Shown here in pieces: positions 9,107 through 18,695 of a stretch of 64,000 nt of DNA. Numbering within the stretch: position 1 is the stretch's first letter; each line of letters begins with the position of its first letter. Origin of the DNA: Legionella fairfieldensis ATCC 49588. GTDB lineage: Bacteria > Pseudomonadota > Gammaproteobacteria > Legionellales > Legionellaceae. Position numbers and translations under genes: made by a program. The notes below the pieces were generated by a model. It did no database searches and was not told the origin of the DNA. It saw only the letters and a list, made by a program, of their open reading frames with translations. The stretch is from NCBI RefSeq assembly GCF_000621525.1, contig NZ_JHYC01000007.1:62001-126000 (forward strand), given 5' to 3'.

Positions 9107-10234
9107 ATGATAGACAAAAAACTATTTATTGGACTTATGTCCGGGACAAGCATGGATGGCATTGATGCGGTACTTGTTGATTTGTCAACTCATGCTTTTA
9201 TTGCGGGACATATGCGTCCTTATAGTACCGATGTAAAATCCTGTTTGAATGCAGTACTTTCTGGAGAGTTAACTGATTTAAAAGCATTTAGTCAATTAAA
9301 TACTCTTTTAGGACGAGAGTTTGCTAAAGCAGCGCTTGAACTTATGGCCAAAGCCAACGTATCCTCAACGGCCATAAAAGCGATTGGAAGTCATGGTCAA
9401 ACCCTGTGTCATGATGCTACTGCCGATATTCCCTACACGGTACAACTGGCTTGTGCTCACACCATTGCAGAATTGACAGGGGTTACCGTTGTCGCGGATT
9501 TCAGAACTCGAGACTTAATTGTGGGAGGACAGGGTGCGCCATTTGCCCCTCTCTATCACCAGGCTCTTTTTAAAGGACAAGAGTATCCTTTGGCTGTTAT
9601 TAATATTGGAGGGATAGCCAATATATCGTATTTGTCTAATGAATTTACTGTAAGAGGCTATGATTTGGGGCCAGGAAACTGTTTAATGGATGCCTGGATT
9701 CATTACCAATTGGATCAAGATTATGATAAAAACGGTGCATGGGCTGCTTCTGGCAAAGTTATTAAACCCTTATTGGAAAAATTATTGACCGACCCTTATT
9801 TCAACCAAAAACCCCCTAAAAGCATAGGAAAAGAATATTTTTCCCTGGAATGGCTGGCAACGCATTTATCCCCGGCCTATGCGCCTGTCGATGTACAGGC
9901 AACTTTATTAATGCTAACAGCCAGTGTAATTGTCCAGGAACTAAAGAAAGAAACCAAAAGACCGGTTCGAGCTTTGTTTTGTGGTGGAGGAGTCCATAAT
10001 AGAGCGTTACTTGACTTGCTTGCCGCACTTCTGCCCGAAGTTCAAATAACCAGTACACAGGCTTTGGGTATTGATCCTGATTATGTAGAGGCAATGATGT
10101 TAGCATGGTTGGCAGAAAAGACTCTCACTAATACGTCATTGGATTTAAAGCCAATCACTGGTGCAAAACATGCTACAATATTAGGTGCAATCTACCCGGC
10201 AGGCATTGACAAAGGAAATTGGCTTAGGGTGTAA
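9107..10234 (+). CDS. anmK: Anhydro-N-acetylmuramic acid kinase
   Basis: A 375-residue cytoplasmic kinase of the AnmK family, which phosphorylates and opens the anhydro ring of anhMurNAc during murein recycling to give MurNAc-6-phosphate. Family motifs are GLMSGTSMDGIDAVLVDL (about residues 9-26), VVADFRTRDLIVGGQGAPFA (about 129-148) and NIGGIANISYL, all part of the ASKHA nucleotide-binding fold. Full family length. It is preceded by a 114-base gap after the nuclease and followed by an MFS gene in the same direction. Confidence 0.96.
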   Translation: MIDKKLFIGLMSGTSMDGIDAVLVDLSTHAFIAGHMRPYSTDVKSCLNAVLSGELTDLKAFSQLNTLLGREFAKAALELMAKANVSSTAIKAIGSHGQTLCHDATADIPYTVQLACAHTIAELTGVTVVADFRTRDLIVGGQGAPFAPLYHQALFKGQEYPLAVINIGGIANISYLSNEFTVRGYDLGPGNCLMDAWIHYQLDQDYDKNGAWAASGKVIKPLLEKLLTDPYFNQKPPKSIGKEYFSLEWLATHLSPAYAPVDVQATLLMLTASVIVQELKKETKRPVRALFCGGGVHNRALLDLLAALLPEVQITSTQALGIDPDYVEAMMLAWLAEKTLTNTSLDLKPITGAKHATILGAIYPAGIDKGNWLRV

Positions 10235-10266
10235 TGTACATTTTTAATATAAGTTAAGATATACCG

Positions 10267-11556
10267 TTGAATATTCATCCTGAAAACTACCCACAGCCCA
10301 ATAAATTAAGTGCTTATTTAATTTTTTTGTTATCAGCAACTTTTTATTTGTATGAGTTTGTTCTGCAGGTAGCCCCTGCTGTCATGGCGGAATCCATGAT
10401 GAAAAGTTTTCAGGTTAATGCCGCCGGTTTTGGTATCGTTTCAGCCTTTTATTTTTATGCTTATGCGCCAATGCAACTGCCCGCAGGCTTATTATTTGAT
10501 CGTTATGGTCCACGTAAATTAATGACCTCCGCTTTGATTTTATGTGCAATCGGTTCTTTCTTTTTTGCTTCAACAGATAGTTTGTATACGGCTGCTTTAG
10601 GGCGTTTTCTTATTGGTATTGCCTCCGCTTTTTCTTTTATTGGTGTTTTAGTTCTGGTTTCACGCTGGTTTCCGCCGCAACAATTTGCTTTGTTGGCGGG
10701 TATTGCTCAATCGATGAGTTCAATAGGTGCCATGTTTGGTGAAATGCCGCTGGCTGCTTTGATTGAACGGGTAGGGTGGCGTAATGCCAGTTTTATATTA
10801 GCACTTATCGGCTTAGGTCTGGCAGCTCTCATCTGGTCTGTTATACGGGATTATCCTCATCAGCCAATACAAAGTGCGCCTAAACGTTCGTTTAAGGATG
10901 AATGGCATCGACTTTTAAGCGTCTGGCGCCATTCTTATACCTGGGTGATTAGTAGTTATTCCTTTGCAATATGGACACCTATTGCGGTTTTTGCTGCGTT
11001 ATGGGGAGTCCCTTATCTACAGCAAAAATACCAGATTAATGTCCTCACCGCTTCTGGTTTGTGCAGTATGATTTGGTTAGGAATAGGGTTGGGCAGTCCT
11101 TTACTAGGCTGGATTAGCGATCGATGCTGTAGTCGGCGGCTCGCTTTGGCAGTTAGTGCGATGTTTGGCTTAATCGCAACATTAGTTTTATTGTATCTAC
11201 CTGATTTACCTTTAAATGGGGCCTACTTTGTTCTTTTTCTGCTTGGTTTTGGCGCAGGCGGCCAAACAGTCAGCTTTGCAGTAGTGAAGGATAATAATCC
11301 CCCGGAACTTGTGGGAACCGCTTCAGGGTTTAATAATCTTTCAGTCCTTTTAGGCGGAGCAATTTTCCAGCCTGTGGTGGGTATCCTGTTAAATAACAGC
11401 AAAGGGTGGTCGGTTGTAAACGACCTCCCGATTTATACAATGCAAAGTTATAATAAAGCATTATTTATCATGCCCTTGTGTTATTTGGCAAGTTTGATAG
11501 TGGCGTTGTTTTTACTGAAGGAATCCCACCCGGGACACTACGCCGATCCCCATTAA
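10267..11556 (+). CDS. MFS transporter (Pht-like)
   Basis: A 429-residue major facilitator with about 12 hydrophobic helices. The N-terminal half has YEFVLQVAPAVMAESMM and the loop 2-3 motif LLFDRYGPRKLM typical of MFS proteins. The helix-1 region resembles the Legionella Pht family of nutrient importers (PhtA and others move amino acids or nucleosides across host-derived membranes), but the substrate cannot be read from sequence. The apparent start is TTG at 10267 without a strong ribosome site, 32 bases after anmK, so a shared transcript is likely. Confidence 0.75.
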   Translation: MNIHPENYPQPNKLSAYLIFLLSATFYLYEFVLQVAPAVMAESMMKSFQVNAAGFGIVSAFYFYAYAPMQLPAGLLFDRYGPRKLMTSALILCAIGSFFFASTDSLYTAALGRFLIGIASAFSFIGVLVLVSRWFPPQQFALLAGIAQSMSSIGAMFGEMPLAALIERVGWRNASFILALIGLGLAALIWSVIRDYPHQPIQSAPKRSFKDEWHRLLSVWRHSYTWVISSYSFAIWTPIAVFAALWGVPYLQQKYQINVLTASGLCSMIWLGIGLGSPLLGWISDRCCSRRLALAVSAMFGLIATLVLLYLPDLPLNGAYFVLFLLGFGAGGQTVSFAVVKDNNPPELVGTASGFNNLSVLLGGAIFQPVVGILLNNSKGWSVVNDLPIYTMQSYNKALFIMPLCYLASLIVALFLLKESHPGHYADPH

Positions 11557-11722
11557 TTTTCAATTTTTGTCGCTATTTCTGAACAAATCCGGTTTGCATT
11601 CTTATGTTCTTCCATGATAGCGGAATCTTTCAATGTATTGTTTTTGATCAACAATGTAATGGTTTAGATGCTATACTAAATAAACAACGAAAAGGATAAC
11701 TCTAACGATAAGGAATTGAATC

Positions 11723-12034
11723 ATGGCGAAAAAATCGGATTACACTTTTGAACAGGAAACTAAAACTCAGGTAAATGACGCACTGCATCGTGGAAAAGCA
11801 AAAATTGCGGATAGCGTGGAGGATGTAAAAAAGAAAGCAGACCATGCTTATCAACAAGTCAAGAACTCAGCGAGTGAAGTGTATGCAGAGGGTAAAAAAA
11901 AGGTTCATGATGCACAGGATTATATAGAAGAACACACGGACGCCTTTGTAAAAACAGTTAAAGAAAAACCGTTAACTTCATTACTGGTTGCGGGAGGAAT
12001 AGGTTTTCTTCTTGCTGCTTTGTTAAAAAAATAA
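11723..12034 (+). CDS. DUF883 (YqjD/ElaB-like) membrane-anchored protein
   Basis: A 103-residue protein with a long charged amphipathic helix (about residues 1-80) rich in Lys, Ala and Glu, and one C-terminal membrane helix near 83-101 (SLLVAGGIGFLLAALL). This is the layout of the DUF883 family, E. coli YqjD/ElaB/YgaM, tail-anchored inner-membrane proteins that associate with ribosomes in stationary phase. The next two small genes match the yqjE-yqjK order, which supports the call. The ATG at 11723 has AAGGAA 8-10 bases upstream. Confidence 0.85.
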   Translation: MAKKSDYTFEQETKTQVNDALHRGKAKIADSVEDVKKKADHAYQQVKNSASEVYAEGKKKVHDAQDYIEEHTDAFVKTVKEKPLTSLLVAGGIGFLLAALLKK

Positions 12035-12073
12035 GAGAGCTATGGGCTGTTTAATTAGCAGGAAGTCCTTCCT

Positions 12074-12463
12074 ATGAAACTGATAGAAGAATTAGAAGGT
12101 TTTTTCTCAAGCCGAATAGCAATTATTAAAGACTTTTACGTTCTGGCAAAGCTTGAGGCTAGTCTTGCTGGGCAAAGTATTTACCCTCTGATTCTTTATT
12201 TGAGTGTATTAATGCCTCTTATTTGTGCGATATGGTTAACGTTAATGTTGACATTAGGGGTTGTGCTGTTTCCTTTTTTGGAAAGTATGGTATTAATTCT
12301 TTTAATTGTATTATCCCTGAATGTCTGTTTTTTAATTGTAATCATTCAAAAAATAAAAAAGCTTCTTAAAGAAATAAGTTTCAGCCGCACCCGATCCTGT
12401 TTAACATCAATGCCATTAAAGGATAATCATGACATCCAGAAAAGAGCTTCTAACTCTGATTGA
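12074..12463 (+). CDS. YqjE-like small membrane protein
   Basis: A 129-residue protein. A short N-terminal amphipathic region (about 1-30) is followed by two strong hydrophobic helices at about residues 38-65 and 70-95, and then a basic tail. This topology and its place between a DUF883 protein and a YqjK-like protein match YqjE (a holin-superfamily-like membrane protein of unknown role). No catalytic motif is visible. The 3' end overlaps the next gene by 35 bases, so the set is probably one operon. Confidence 0.6.
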   Translation: MKLIEELEGFFSSRIAIIKDFYVLAKLEASLAGQSIYPLILYLSVLMPLICAIWLTLMLTLGVVLFPFLESMVLILLIVLSLNVCFLIVIIQKIKKLLKEISFSRTRSCLTSMPLKDNHDIQKRASNSD

Positions 12464-12704
12464 AAAAACAGAGAGGAATTTGCAAAAGAATAGAATCCAG
12501 TTGCTCCAGCATCGAGATTATTTTTCCCAGCTTACAAAAAATAATGGGCTGATTTTAAGTTTGGTGTTAATTCCGGCACTAGCATTAGGCTGGCAACTTG
12601 GTAAAAAGAAAATCAACATCAAAAAACTATCCCCTTTGGCGAGAATGTTTTTTATTCCTGTAATGAGAAACATCCATAAATTTTATCTATCAAAATATCT
12701 GTAA
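12429..12704 (+). CDS. YqjK-like small protein
   Basis: A 91-residue protein. A charged helical N-terminus (SRKELLTLIEKTERNLQKNR) is followed by one hydrophobic stretch at about residues 38-55 and a basic C-terminus. It overlaps the upstream YqjE-like gene and completes a yqjD-yqjE-yqjK-like trio. The family has no established biochemical role. The assignment rests on context and topology and is tentative. Confidence 0.55.
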   Translation: MTSRKELLTLIEKTERNLQKNRIQLLQHRDYFSQLTKNNGLILSLVLIPALALGWQLGKKKINIKKLSPLARMFFIPVMRNIHKFYLSKYL

Positions 12705-12848
12705 TCTATTATTTTTCATATAATTCAAACCTATTAAAACTCACGTTCTACCGATTCGAAAAATTTCCTCCCCAACTAAATGACTAATAATTGATCTTTC
12801 TGTCGCTCATGAGTATAATCAAACAAATTTTTTAACTAACGTTCTATT

Positions 12849-14936
12849 ATGTTTAAACAAAATAACAGTAATTCTACTCAATTCAGCCCCTCTATAAATA
12901 TTCCTAACGTACATCAAGCACTAACTAATAGTGATCAACAATTAAACGTTATGAAAATTAACTCTACTGATTCAGATAATCATATGGAATCAAGGTTACT
13001 GGAATTGCAAACTGCCTATGCTAATTTGCAGCAAGAAGTCGCTAGTTTGCAACAGAGCAAGGAAGAATTAGCGAAAGAATTAAAGAAAACACAAAGTGAA
13101 AAGGCTGATCTAAAGCATACTCTACAAACGTTGAATTTAAAGCTGCAACAGCAGGAAGAGGAAAACTCACGTCAGGAAGAGAAATTTACAATGCTGGAGC
13201 AGGAGTATCGACAATCAATAGACAGGTTACAAAAAAAAACCAAAGCAACGGAAGATGCATTGGATGAATCGACTACGAAATTACGCAATGCTCAGGGAAA
13301 AAAGCAACCAGAAAATCGAGAAGCAATAAATAAACAGCAAAAGCAGGCTGAATCTAAATTGGCTCAGGAAAAGACTCGTAATGCCAATTTACTTAAAGAA
13401 TACACCGATTTGCAAAAGCATAAAAATGCCTCAGAGAAACATTTCAGGTTGAAATTACGTGAGAAAGAAGGAGAACTTCAAAATCAAAAAGAAGAAGCTG
13501 CTCATTTAAAGGAAGAAGTCGCTCGCTTATCTGAGCAGTTGCAAATGCTTAAGTCAACGTTCCAACAGCAATCGGATACTCAAAAACGTCCTATGGATAT
13601 TCTTCAGACGCTCCCTCTAAAGAAAAGAGCAAAGCAAGGAATAAGAGAAGACCACGAAGCGCTTAAAACCAGTAGTTCAGCTAATCAGGCCACAGGGCAA
13701 TTAACCAATACAACGCCAGATTTATCTGCTGCAAACGTATCCGAGAAAGAAGTATATCAACAAAAAATTGCCAGCTTGCAAGAACAGCTCCAGAATGAGC
13801 AACAAAACAGGGAAGAAGAATTGCAAATGATTCAATCAAATCTCCAACAGTCTCTGGTTACGGGACAAACGATTGCCAGATTAGAGGAACAGCTTCAAGC
13901 TCAATCTAATAAGGAACAGGACTATAAACAAACAATAGAAATATTACGTCAAGAAAACTTGCAATTCCACGAGAAAATTCAAGATATGGCTCAAGCATAT
14001 CGGCAAGAAGTTGGCAGGCTACAGGAACAGTTTCAGGTTCAATCTTATTCACAAGGACAACTATTTAATTTGATATTACAACAAAACAAGCAAGATCTGG
14101 ATCAGAAGTACCATCAAGAGGTTGTCAAACTACAGGAACAGCTTCAAGATCAATCTAATAAGGAACAGGACTATAAACAAACAATAGAAACATTACGTCA
14201 GGAAATCTCGCAATTACGCGAGAAAATTCAAGATATGGCTCAAGCGTGTCAGCAAGAAGTTAACAAGTTTCGGGTTCAATCTGATTCAAAATTACAACGA
14301 TCTAATACGATGTTACAACAAAAGGATCAAACAATAACCGGATTAATGTACACACAATTGCAATTGTCCCAGCAAAATCAAGCTTATCAGCAAGAATTAC
14401 AACAATATAAGTCATGTCTTCAACAGCAAGAAAATAAATTGCAATCTCAATTTCATCTCTTACAAGCCAAAGAACAAGAAATTGTTAACCTGAAAAAGCA
14501 ATGTTATGAAGCTACGGAAGACAGAGAGAGCTTGTTGAGAGAGATACAACAACAAAATGCACTTAAAACTATTTCTCAAAGATCCTCAATTAGTTCTTCC
14601 AAGGAGTCCTCCAATAAATCCAGTCGTTCAAAACGATCTTCCAGCAATCAGGCTATTCCGACATTCAATCATTTCAATAACAATGAACAATCATTATTAC
14701 AGGCAACAAACAATTCAGGGACGGTATTATTTCCGCCTGTACCTGGGAGTGTTGCTAATAATCCTGTGTCTTTCTGGTCAAATCAAAATGTCGCAACAAG
14801 TTCACAGGCTCCCCAGGAAGGACCTAATCAGAAAGGCAAGAAACTCAGAAGATTTTTATCCCCTGAACCCGCCTCTGAACCAGGAATTGGCAGACACCAG
14901 GCCCCTAATAATACAATGGGATTTATTAACAATTGA
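12849..14936 (+). CDS. Large Gln/Glu-rich coiled-coil protein, candidate effector
   Basis: A 695-residue protein of no recognised family. Heptad-rich helix dominates about residues 45-245, 295-450 and 475-575. The first 45 residues and the last 120 are Asn/Ser-rich and look disordered, with a serine run near 575-595. A segment with QSNKEQDYKQTIE and EKIQDMAQA occurs twice, 83 residues apart, from an internal DNA duplication. There is no signal peptide or membrane helix. Stand-alone coiled-coil proteins of this type are common among Legionella Dot/Icm substrates, so effector is a reasonable guess, but nothing here proves secretion. It stands alone, with AT-rich gaps on both sides. Confidence 0.6.
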   Translation: MFKQNNSNSTQFSPSINIPNVHQALTNSDQQLNVMKINSTDSDNHMESRLLELQTAYANLQQEVASLQQSKEELAKELKKTQSEKADLKHTLQTLNLKLQQQEEENSRQEEKFTMLEQEYRQSIDRLQKKTKATEDALDESTTKLRNAQGKKQPENREAINKQQKQAESKLAQEKTRNANLLKEYTDLQKHKNASEKHFRLKLREKEGELQNQKEEAAHLKEEVARLSEQLQMLKSTFQQQSDTQKRPMDILQTLPLKKRAKQGIREDHEALKTSSSANQATGQLTNTTPDLSAANVSEKEVYQQKIASLQEQLQNEQQNREEELQMIQSNLQQSLVTGQTIARLEEQLQAQSNKEQDYKQTIEILRQENLQFHEKIQDMAQAYRQEVGRLQEQFQVQSYSQGQLFNLILQQNKQDLDQKYHQEVVKLQEQLQDQSNKEQDYKQTIETLRQEISQLREKIQDMAQACQQEVNKFRVQSDSKLQRSNTMLQQKDQTITGLMYTQLQLSQQNQAYQQELQQYKSCLQQQENKLQSQFHLLQAKEQEIVNLKKQCYEATEDRESLLREIQQQNALKTISQRSSISSSKESSNKSSRSKRSSSNQAIPTFNHFNNNEQSLLQATNNSGTVLFPPVPGSVANNPVSFWSNQNVATSSQAPQEGPNQKGKKLRRFLSPEPASEPGIGRHQAPNNTMGFINN
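13885..14013 (+). repeat. Internal direct repeat, copy 1 (period 249 bases)
   Basis: The block beginning GGAACAGCTTCAAG and running through the QSNKEQDYKQTIE coding stretch recurs 249 bases downstream (14134-14262) with few differences. The period equals 83 codons, so the duplication keeps frame and lengthens the coiled coil. Confidence 0.8.
14134..14262 (+). repeat. Internal direct repeat, copy 2
   Basis: Second copy of the in-frame 249-base-period duplication in the coiled-coil gene. Differences from copy 1 are scattered substitutions, such as ATA to ACA in the codon before TTACGTCA. Confidence 0.8.
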
Positions 14937-15079
14937 ACTAAATTGAGTACAGGTCTTATCAAATACTACATCCCAACCGTTGGTTTCTCACAGTCTTTGA
15001 AATATAGTTGAATACCCATTCTATCGAGTGGGTATAAAGAAAAAATAATTAACTATAGTGTTTTTAATGAGAACTCCAC

Positions 15080-15874
15080 ATGTGTTACAGACCAGGATGG
15101 TTATTTGTTTTATTGGTTTTGATAAGCTGCAAAACATTTGCGGATTTAAATAACAATTTCTGTACACCAGACAACCTTTTGACAATTATTAATCGACCTA
15201 CTGTTGCAGATAGTCCTTGTGCCGTTTCTGAAGGAAGAATGCTTTTGGAATCAGGGTATCAATATCAGCATTCACTCTATCAAGGACACTTACAAAATTT
15301 TCCTGCCAGCGAGCTTCGGTTAGGAGTTCCTGTGGATAGTGAATTTTACGTTCTATTACCTGAGTATGTGACCCAATCTGATCCTTCTTACTCCGGTTTT
15401 GGCCCTGTGTCGCTGGGGGCAAAACACGAAATGGCTTATACTCGGCAATGGATTGTTACACTGGACGGTCTAATTACGCCTCCTTCTGGCAGTAAAGCAT
15501 TTGGGAGTAAAGGGGTTGGCGGATTCCTGGCGGGAATTTTCAGTTATAATCTTGGGAAGACAGTAAGTTTCACCGCTATGTTAAGTGTGAGCACAGCAAC
15601 CTTATCCAGCCTGGTTGGTGGACAACGTTTTACAAGTGTTAATCCAGATGCTTTTTTTACCTGGTCTCCCAAGAGTACTCTGCAAATCTATGCGGAAGTT
15701 TATGGACAGAGTAAAACTGGACCTGGAATGGGAAGTGGCTTTAATATGAGTCTCGGATTAATTTATCTTGTTGCAAAAAATATCACCTGGGATATAGAGG
15801 CAAACCAACGTCTTAGAGGTGTTTTGGGAGGCTTTGAAAATTATGTCGCTACCGGATTAGTGATTCAATTTTAG
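15080..15874 (+). CDS. Outer-membrane beta-barrel, transporter-like (phenol-degradation MetA-like family)
   Basis: A 264-residue protein with an N-terminal signal peptide (hydrophobic core at about residues 8-18, cleavage near TFA-D) and alternating beta-strand pattern to the end. The last residue is Phe, as in BamA-assembled barrels. Segments such as ASELRLGVPVDSEFYVLLPEY and GFGPVSLGAKHE resemble the COG4313/PF13557 'transporter' group often annotated as MetA-pathway proteins, whose substrates are unknown. Two cysteines near residues 28 and 47 may form a disulphide. It is a single gene with no operon partner. Confidence 0.6.
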   Translation: MCYRPGWLFVLLVLISCKTFADLNNNFCTPDNLLTIINRPTVADSPCAVSEGRMLLESGYQYQHSLYQGHLQNFPASELRLGVPVDSEFYVLLPEYVTQSDPSYSGFGPVSLGAKHEMAYTRQWIVTLDGLITPPSGSKAFGSKGVGGFLAGIFSYNLGKTVSFTAMLSVSTATLSSLVGGQRFTSVNPDAFFTWSPKSTLQIYAEVYGQSKTGPGMGSGFNMSLGLIYLVAKNITWDIEANQRLRGVLGGFENYVATGLVIQF

Positions 15875-15981
15875 TGGGTGATAAAGCGTTAGAGATCCAT
15901 TTTAGTTATTTCACGAATCATTTGGTATACTATAAATAATTTAAATATTCCACGTCTACTATTACAAGTTAATAGCTGCTT

Positions 15982-16809
15982 ATGATTGATTTACATTGCC
16001 ACAGTAATTGCTCCGATGGAAAATTGAGTCCCGCAGATCTATTGGACAAGGCGCTTGCGTCAGGTGTTCAAATTTTGGCCTTGACAGATCATGACACAAC
16101 AGATGGTCTGACTCCCTTGCGCAAGGCGGCCCATACTCAAGCCATTAAAATAGTGAATGGAATTGAATTGAGTACAAGCTGGAAAAAATATGATATTCAT
16201 GTTGTAGGACTCGGTATTGATCCTGATAATACTGTGATCCAGACATTGATCAAACAACAAAACGAAAGCCGGATTACTCGCGCGCTTCAGATTGCTGAGA
16301 AAATGAAAGCGTGTAAAGTGGATGACGCTTACGCGAAGGCTTGTAAAATCGCTGGTCATAATCGAATAGGCAGACCGCATTTTGCCCAAGTGTTTATTGA
16401 AGAAGGGGTAGTAGCTGATGCGGCCACGGCATTTAAACGGTTTTTAGGTCGGGGGAAACCTGCTTATGTACCCACGCCCTGGCTTACTATTCAGGAAGCG
16501 GTTGCAGGAATAGTCGAGGCAGGAGGGCAGGCCGTCCTTGCTCACCCATTGAAATACGCTTTAACACGAACCAAATTACAAGAGCTAATCAGTGAATTTA
16601 AAAGAGCAGGTGGTGTGGGTATGGAAGTGGTTTCAGGTGAAATGACGGTAACTCAGGTCAATGATATGGCAGGTCTTTGTTTACGTTATGACTTGCTTGC
16701 CTCGACAGGCTCAGATTACCATGGAGATAATGTATCGCGTGTCTCTCTGGGAAAACAGCGACCACTACCGTTAAACTGCACACCAATTTGGTATCAATGG
16801 ACTATTTAA
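15982..16809 (+). CDS. rnm: PHP-domain 3',5'-nucleotide phosphatase / RNase AM
   Basis: A 275-residue metal-dependent hydrolase of the PHP family, the YciV/TrpH (Rnm) type. E. coli Rnm is a 5'-3' exonuclease that matures rRNA 5' ends and degrades pAp-like nucleotides. PHP metal motifs are visible: DLHCHSNCSDGKLSPADLL at residue 3 on, LALTDHDTTDG (about 33-43), a His in AVLAHPLKY (about 190) and GSDYHGDN near the C-terminus. It heads a tight run with yciO, trpS, scpA, scpB and rluB, the same neighbourhood as in many Gammaproteobacteria. Confidence 0.92.
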   Translation: MIDLHCHSNCSDGKLSPADLLDKALASGVQILALTDHDTTDGLTPLRKAAHTQAIKIVNGIELSTSWKKYDIHVVGLGIDPDNTVIQTLIKQQNESRITRALQIAEKMKACKVDDAYAKACKIAGHNRIGRPHFAQVFIEEGVVADAATAFKRFLGRGKPAYVPTPWLTIQEAVAGIVEAGGQAVLAHPLKYALTRTKLQELISEFKRAGGVGMEVVSGEMTVTQVNDMAGLCLRYDLLASTGSDYHGDNVSRVSLGKQRPLPLNCTPIWYQWTI

Positions 16810-16821
16810 CAGGGGACTTTA

Positions 16822-17442
16822 ATGAGTCAGTTTTTTGCAATTCATCCTGACAATCCACAAGCACGATTACTTAGACAAGCTGCGGCAATTATTGAAGAAG
16901 GTGGTTTGTTAGTGTATCCCACGGATTCTGGTTACGCGCTAGGTTGTAGATTGGGTAATAAAGCCGCTTTAGAGCGAATCAGGCGTTTGCGTCATTTGGA
17001 TAAACATCATAACATGACCCTCGTTTGTCGTGATTTATCTCAATTAGGCACTTACGCAAAAGTTTCCAATGCAATTTTTCGTTTATTAAAGGCATTTACA
17101 CCCGGTTCATATACCTTTATTTTAAATGCAACGCACGAAGTACCTCGATTAATGCTACATCCAAAGCGTAAAACATTAGGTTTGCGAGTGCCGGAAAATA
17201 ATATCACCCTGTCCTTACTTGATTGTCTGGAAGCCCCTCTAATGAGTACAACGCTTATTTTACCAGGCGCAACAGCCCCATTAGGAGAACCTGAGGCCAT
17301 CAAGGATTTACTGGGTAATCAAATTGATTTAATTATTGATGGAGGTAGTTGTGGTTATCAGCCTACGACAGTAGTTGATTTGACTGGTGATTATCCAGTT
17401 ATAGTTCGAGAGGGAAAAGGAGACCCGGCACCGTTCAGATAA
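16822..17442 (+). CDS. yciO: Sua5/YciO/YrdC family protein YciO
   Basis: A 206-residue YrdC-fold protein closely matching YciO: it begins MSQFFAIHPDNPQARLLRQA and contains GLLVYPTDSGYALGCRL and KRKTLGLRVPEN. The family is related to TsaC, which makes threonylcarbamoyl-AMP for tRNA t6A. YciO itself has weak activity and its main role is unsettled. Length equals E. coli YciO. It lies 12 bases after rnm, and a ribosome site (AGGGGA) precedes the ATG. Confidence 0.93.
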   Translation: MSQFFAIHPDNPQARLLRQAAAIIEEGGLLVYPTDSGYALGCRLGNKAALERIRRLRHLDKHHNMTLVCRDLSQLGTYAKVSNAIFRLLKAFTPGSYTFILNATHEVPRLMLHPKRKTLGLRVPENNITLSLLDCLEAPLMSTTLILPGATAPLGEPEAIKDLLGNQIDLIIDGGSCGYQPTTVVDLTGDYPVIVREGKGDPAPFR

Positions 17443-17480
17443 CAGGATTATTTATTATTATTTTAGAGTGAAGGATTTTG

Positions 17481-18695
17481 ATGTCAGCTTTATTTAGTGC
17501 TAATAAACGAGTTGTGTCAGGTATGCGCGCCAGTGGTCGTTTACACTTGGGGCATTATCATGGTGTACTTAAAAACTGGATTCAATTACAGCACCAATAT
17601 GATTGTTATTTTTTTGTTGCTGATTGGCATGGTTTAACCACCCGTTATGATGAACCCGGGTTTATCGAAACTATTTTGTGGGATATGGTCATTGATTGGC
17701 TTGCCTGTGGTATTAATCCCAGTTTATCAAAAATTTTTATTCAGTCCTGGGTGCCGGAGCATGCTGAATTACATCTTTTACTTTCCATGATTACTCCGTT
17801 AGGCTGGCTTGAACGTGTGCCTACTTATAAGGATCAGCAGGAAAAATTGCATGATAAAGATCTGGCTACCTATGGATTTTTAGGCTATCCGCTTTTGCAA
17901 AGCGCCGATGTACTCTTATACAATGCGGATTATGTACCTGTGGGTGAAGATCAGGTTCCTCATATTGAATTAACACGTGAAATAGCTCGACGGTTTAATT
18001 TTATATATGGCCGAGAGCCTAATTTTGAAGTGTTGGCATTAGATGCCATTAAAAAAATGGGTAAAAAAAATGGTCAACTTTATAATCAACTTAGAACAAA
18101 ATTTCAACAAGATGGGTGTCACGAGTCGTTGAATACAGCACGGGCTTTATTGACTAACCAGCATAATTTATCCATTGGGGATAAAGAGCGTTTGTTGGGC
18201 TATCTTGATGGCTCTGGAAAAATAATTTTATCAGAGCCGCAACCTTTGTTAACTGAAACAGCAAAAATGCCAGGGATTGACGGCCACAAAATGTCGAAAT
18301 CTTATAATAATACAATAAGTTTACGAGAAGAGCCGGCTCAGGTTGAAAAGAAAATTCTCACGATGCCAACCGATCCCGCCCGGGTTAAACGCACGGATCC
18401 GGGTGAACCAGAGAAGTGTCCCGTGTGGCAATTTCACAAAATTTATTCATCAGAGGAAGTAAAAGATTGGGTGCAAACCGGCTGTCGCACAGCCGGTATT
18501 GGATGTATTGATTGTAAGCGACCTGTAATTCATGCTATCAATCAGGAATTGCAACCTATTCAAGCGGCAATCAAAGACTATGAAGCCGATCCTGGTTCAG
18601 TAAAACGCATTGTCGCTGAAGGTTCTGAAGAAGCGAGGGAAGAAGCGAGTAAAACCTTAGGCATAGTGCGTGAAGTGATGGGGCTTGATTATTAA
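17481..18695 (+). CDS. trpS: Tryptophan--tRNA ligase
   Basis: A class I aminoacyl-tRNA synthetase of about 404 residues that charges tRNA-Trp. The HIGH-type signature is in SGRLHLGHYHGVLKNW (about residues 18-33) and the KMSKS loop in GHKMSKSYNN (about residue 270). It is longer than E. coli TrpS (334 residues) and resembles the longer bacterial form with extra residues before KMSKS. The ATG at 17481 follows AAGGA by 5-6 bases. An in-frame TTG at 17478 is less likely. The stop overlaps the scpA start by one base. Confidence 0.95.
   Translation: MSALFSANKRVVSGMRASGRLHLGHYHGVLKNWIQLQHQYDCYFFVADWHGLTTRYDEPGFIETILWDMVIDWLACGINPSLSKIFIQSWVPEHAELHLLLSMITPLGWLERVPTYKDQQEKLHDKDLATYGFLGYPLLQSADVLLYNADYVPVGEDQVPHIELTREIARRFNFIYGREPNFEVLALDAIKKMGKKNGQLYNQLRTKFQQDGCHESLNTARALLTNQHNLSIGDKERLLGYLDGSGKIILSEPQPLLTETAKMPGIDGHKMSKSYNNTISLREEPAQVEKKILTMPTDPARVKRTDPGEPEKCPVWQFHKIYSSEEVKDWVQTGCRTAGIGCIDCKRPVIHAINQELQPIQAAIKDYEADPGSVKRIVAEGSEEAREEASKTLGIVREVMGLDY

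Noticed and set aside
14557-14946. 129-residue plus-strand frame at the end of the coiled-coil gene
   Set aside because: Alternate frame within a longer, better supported gene; no ribosome site of its own.
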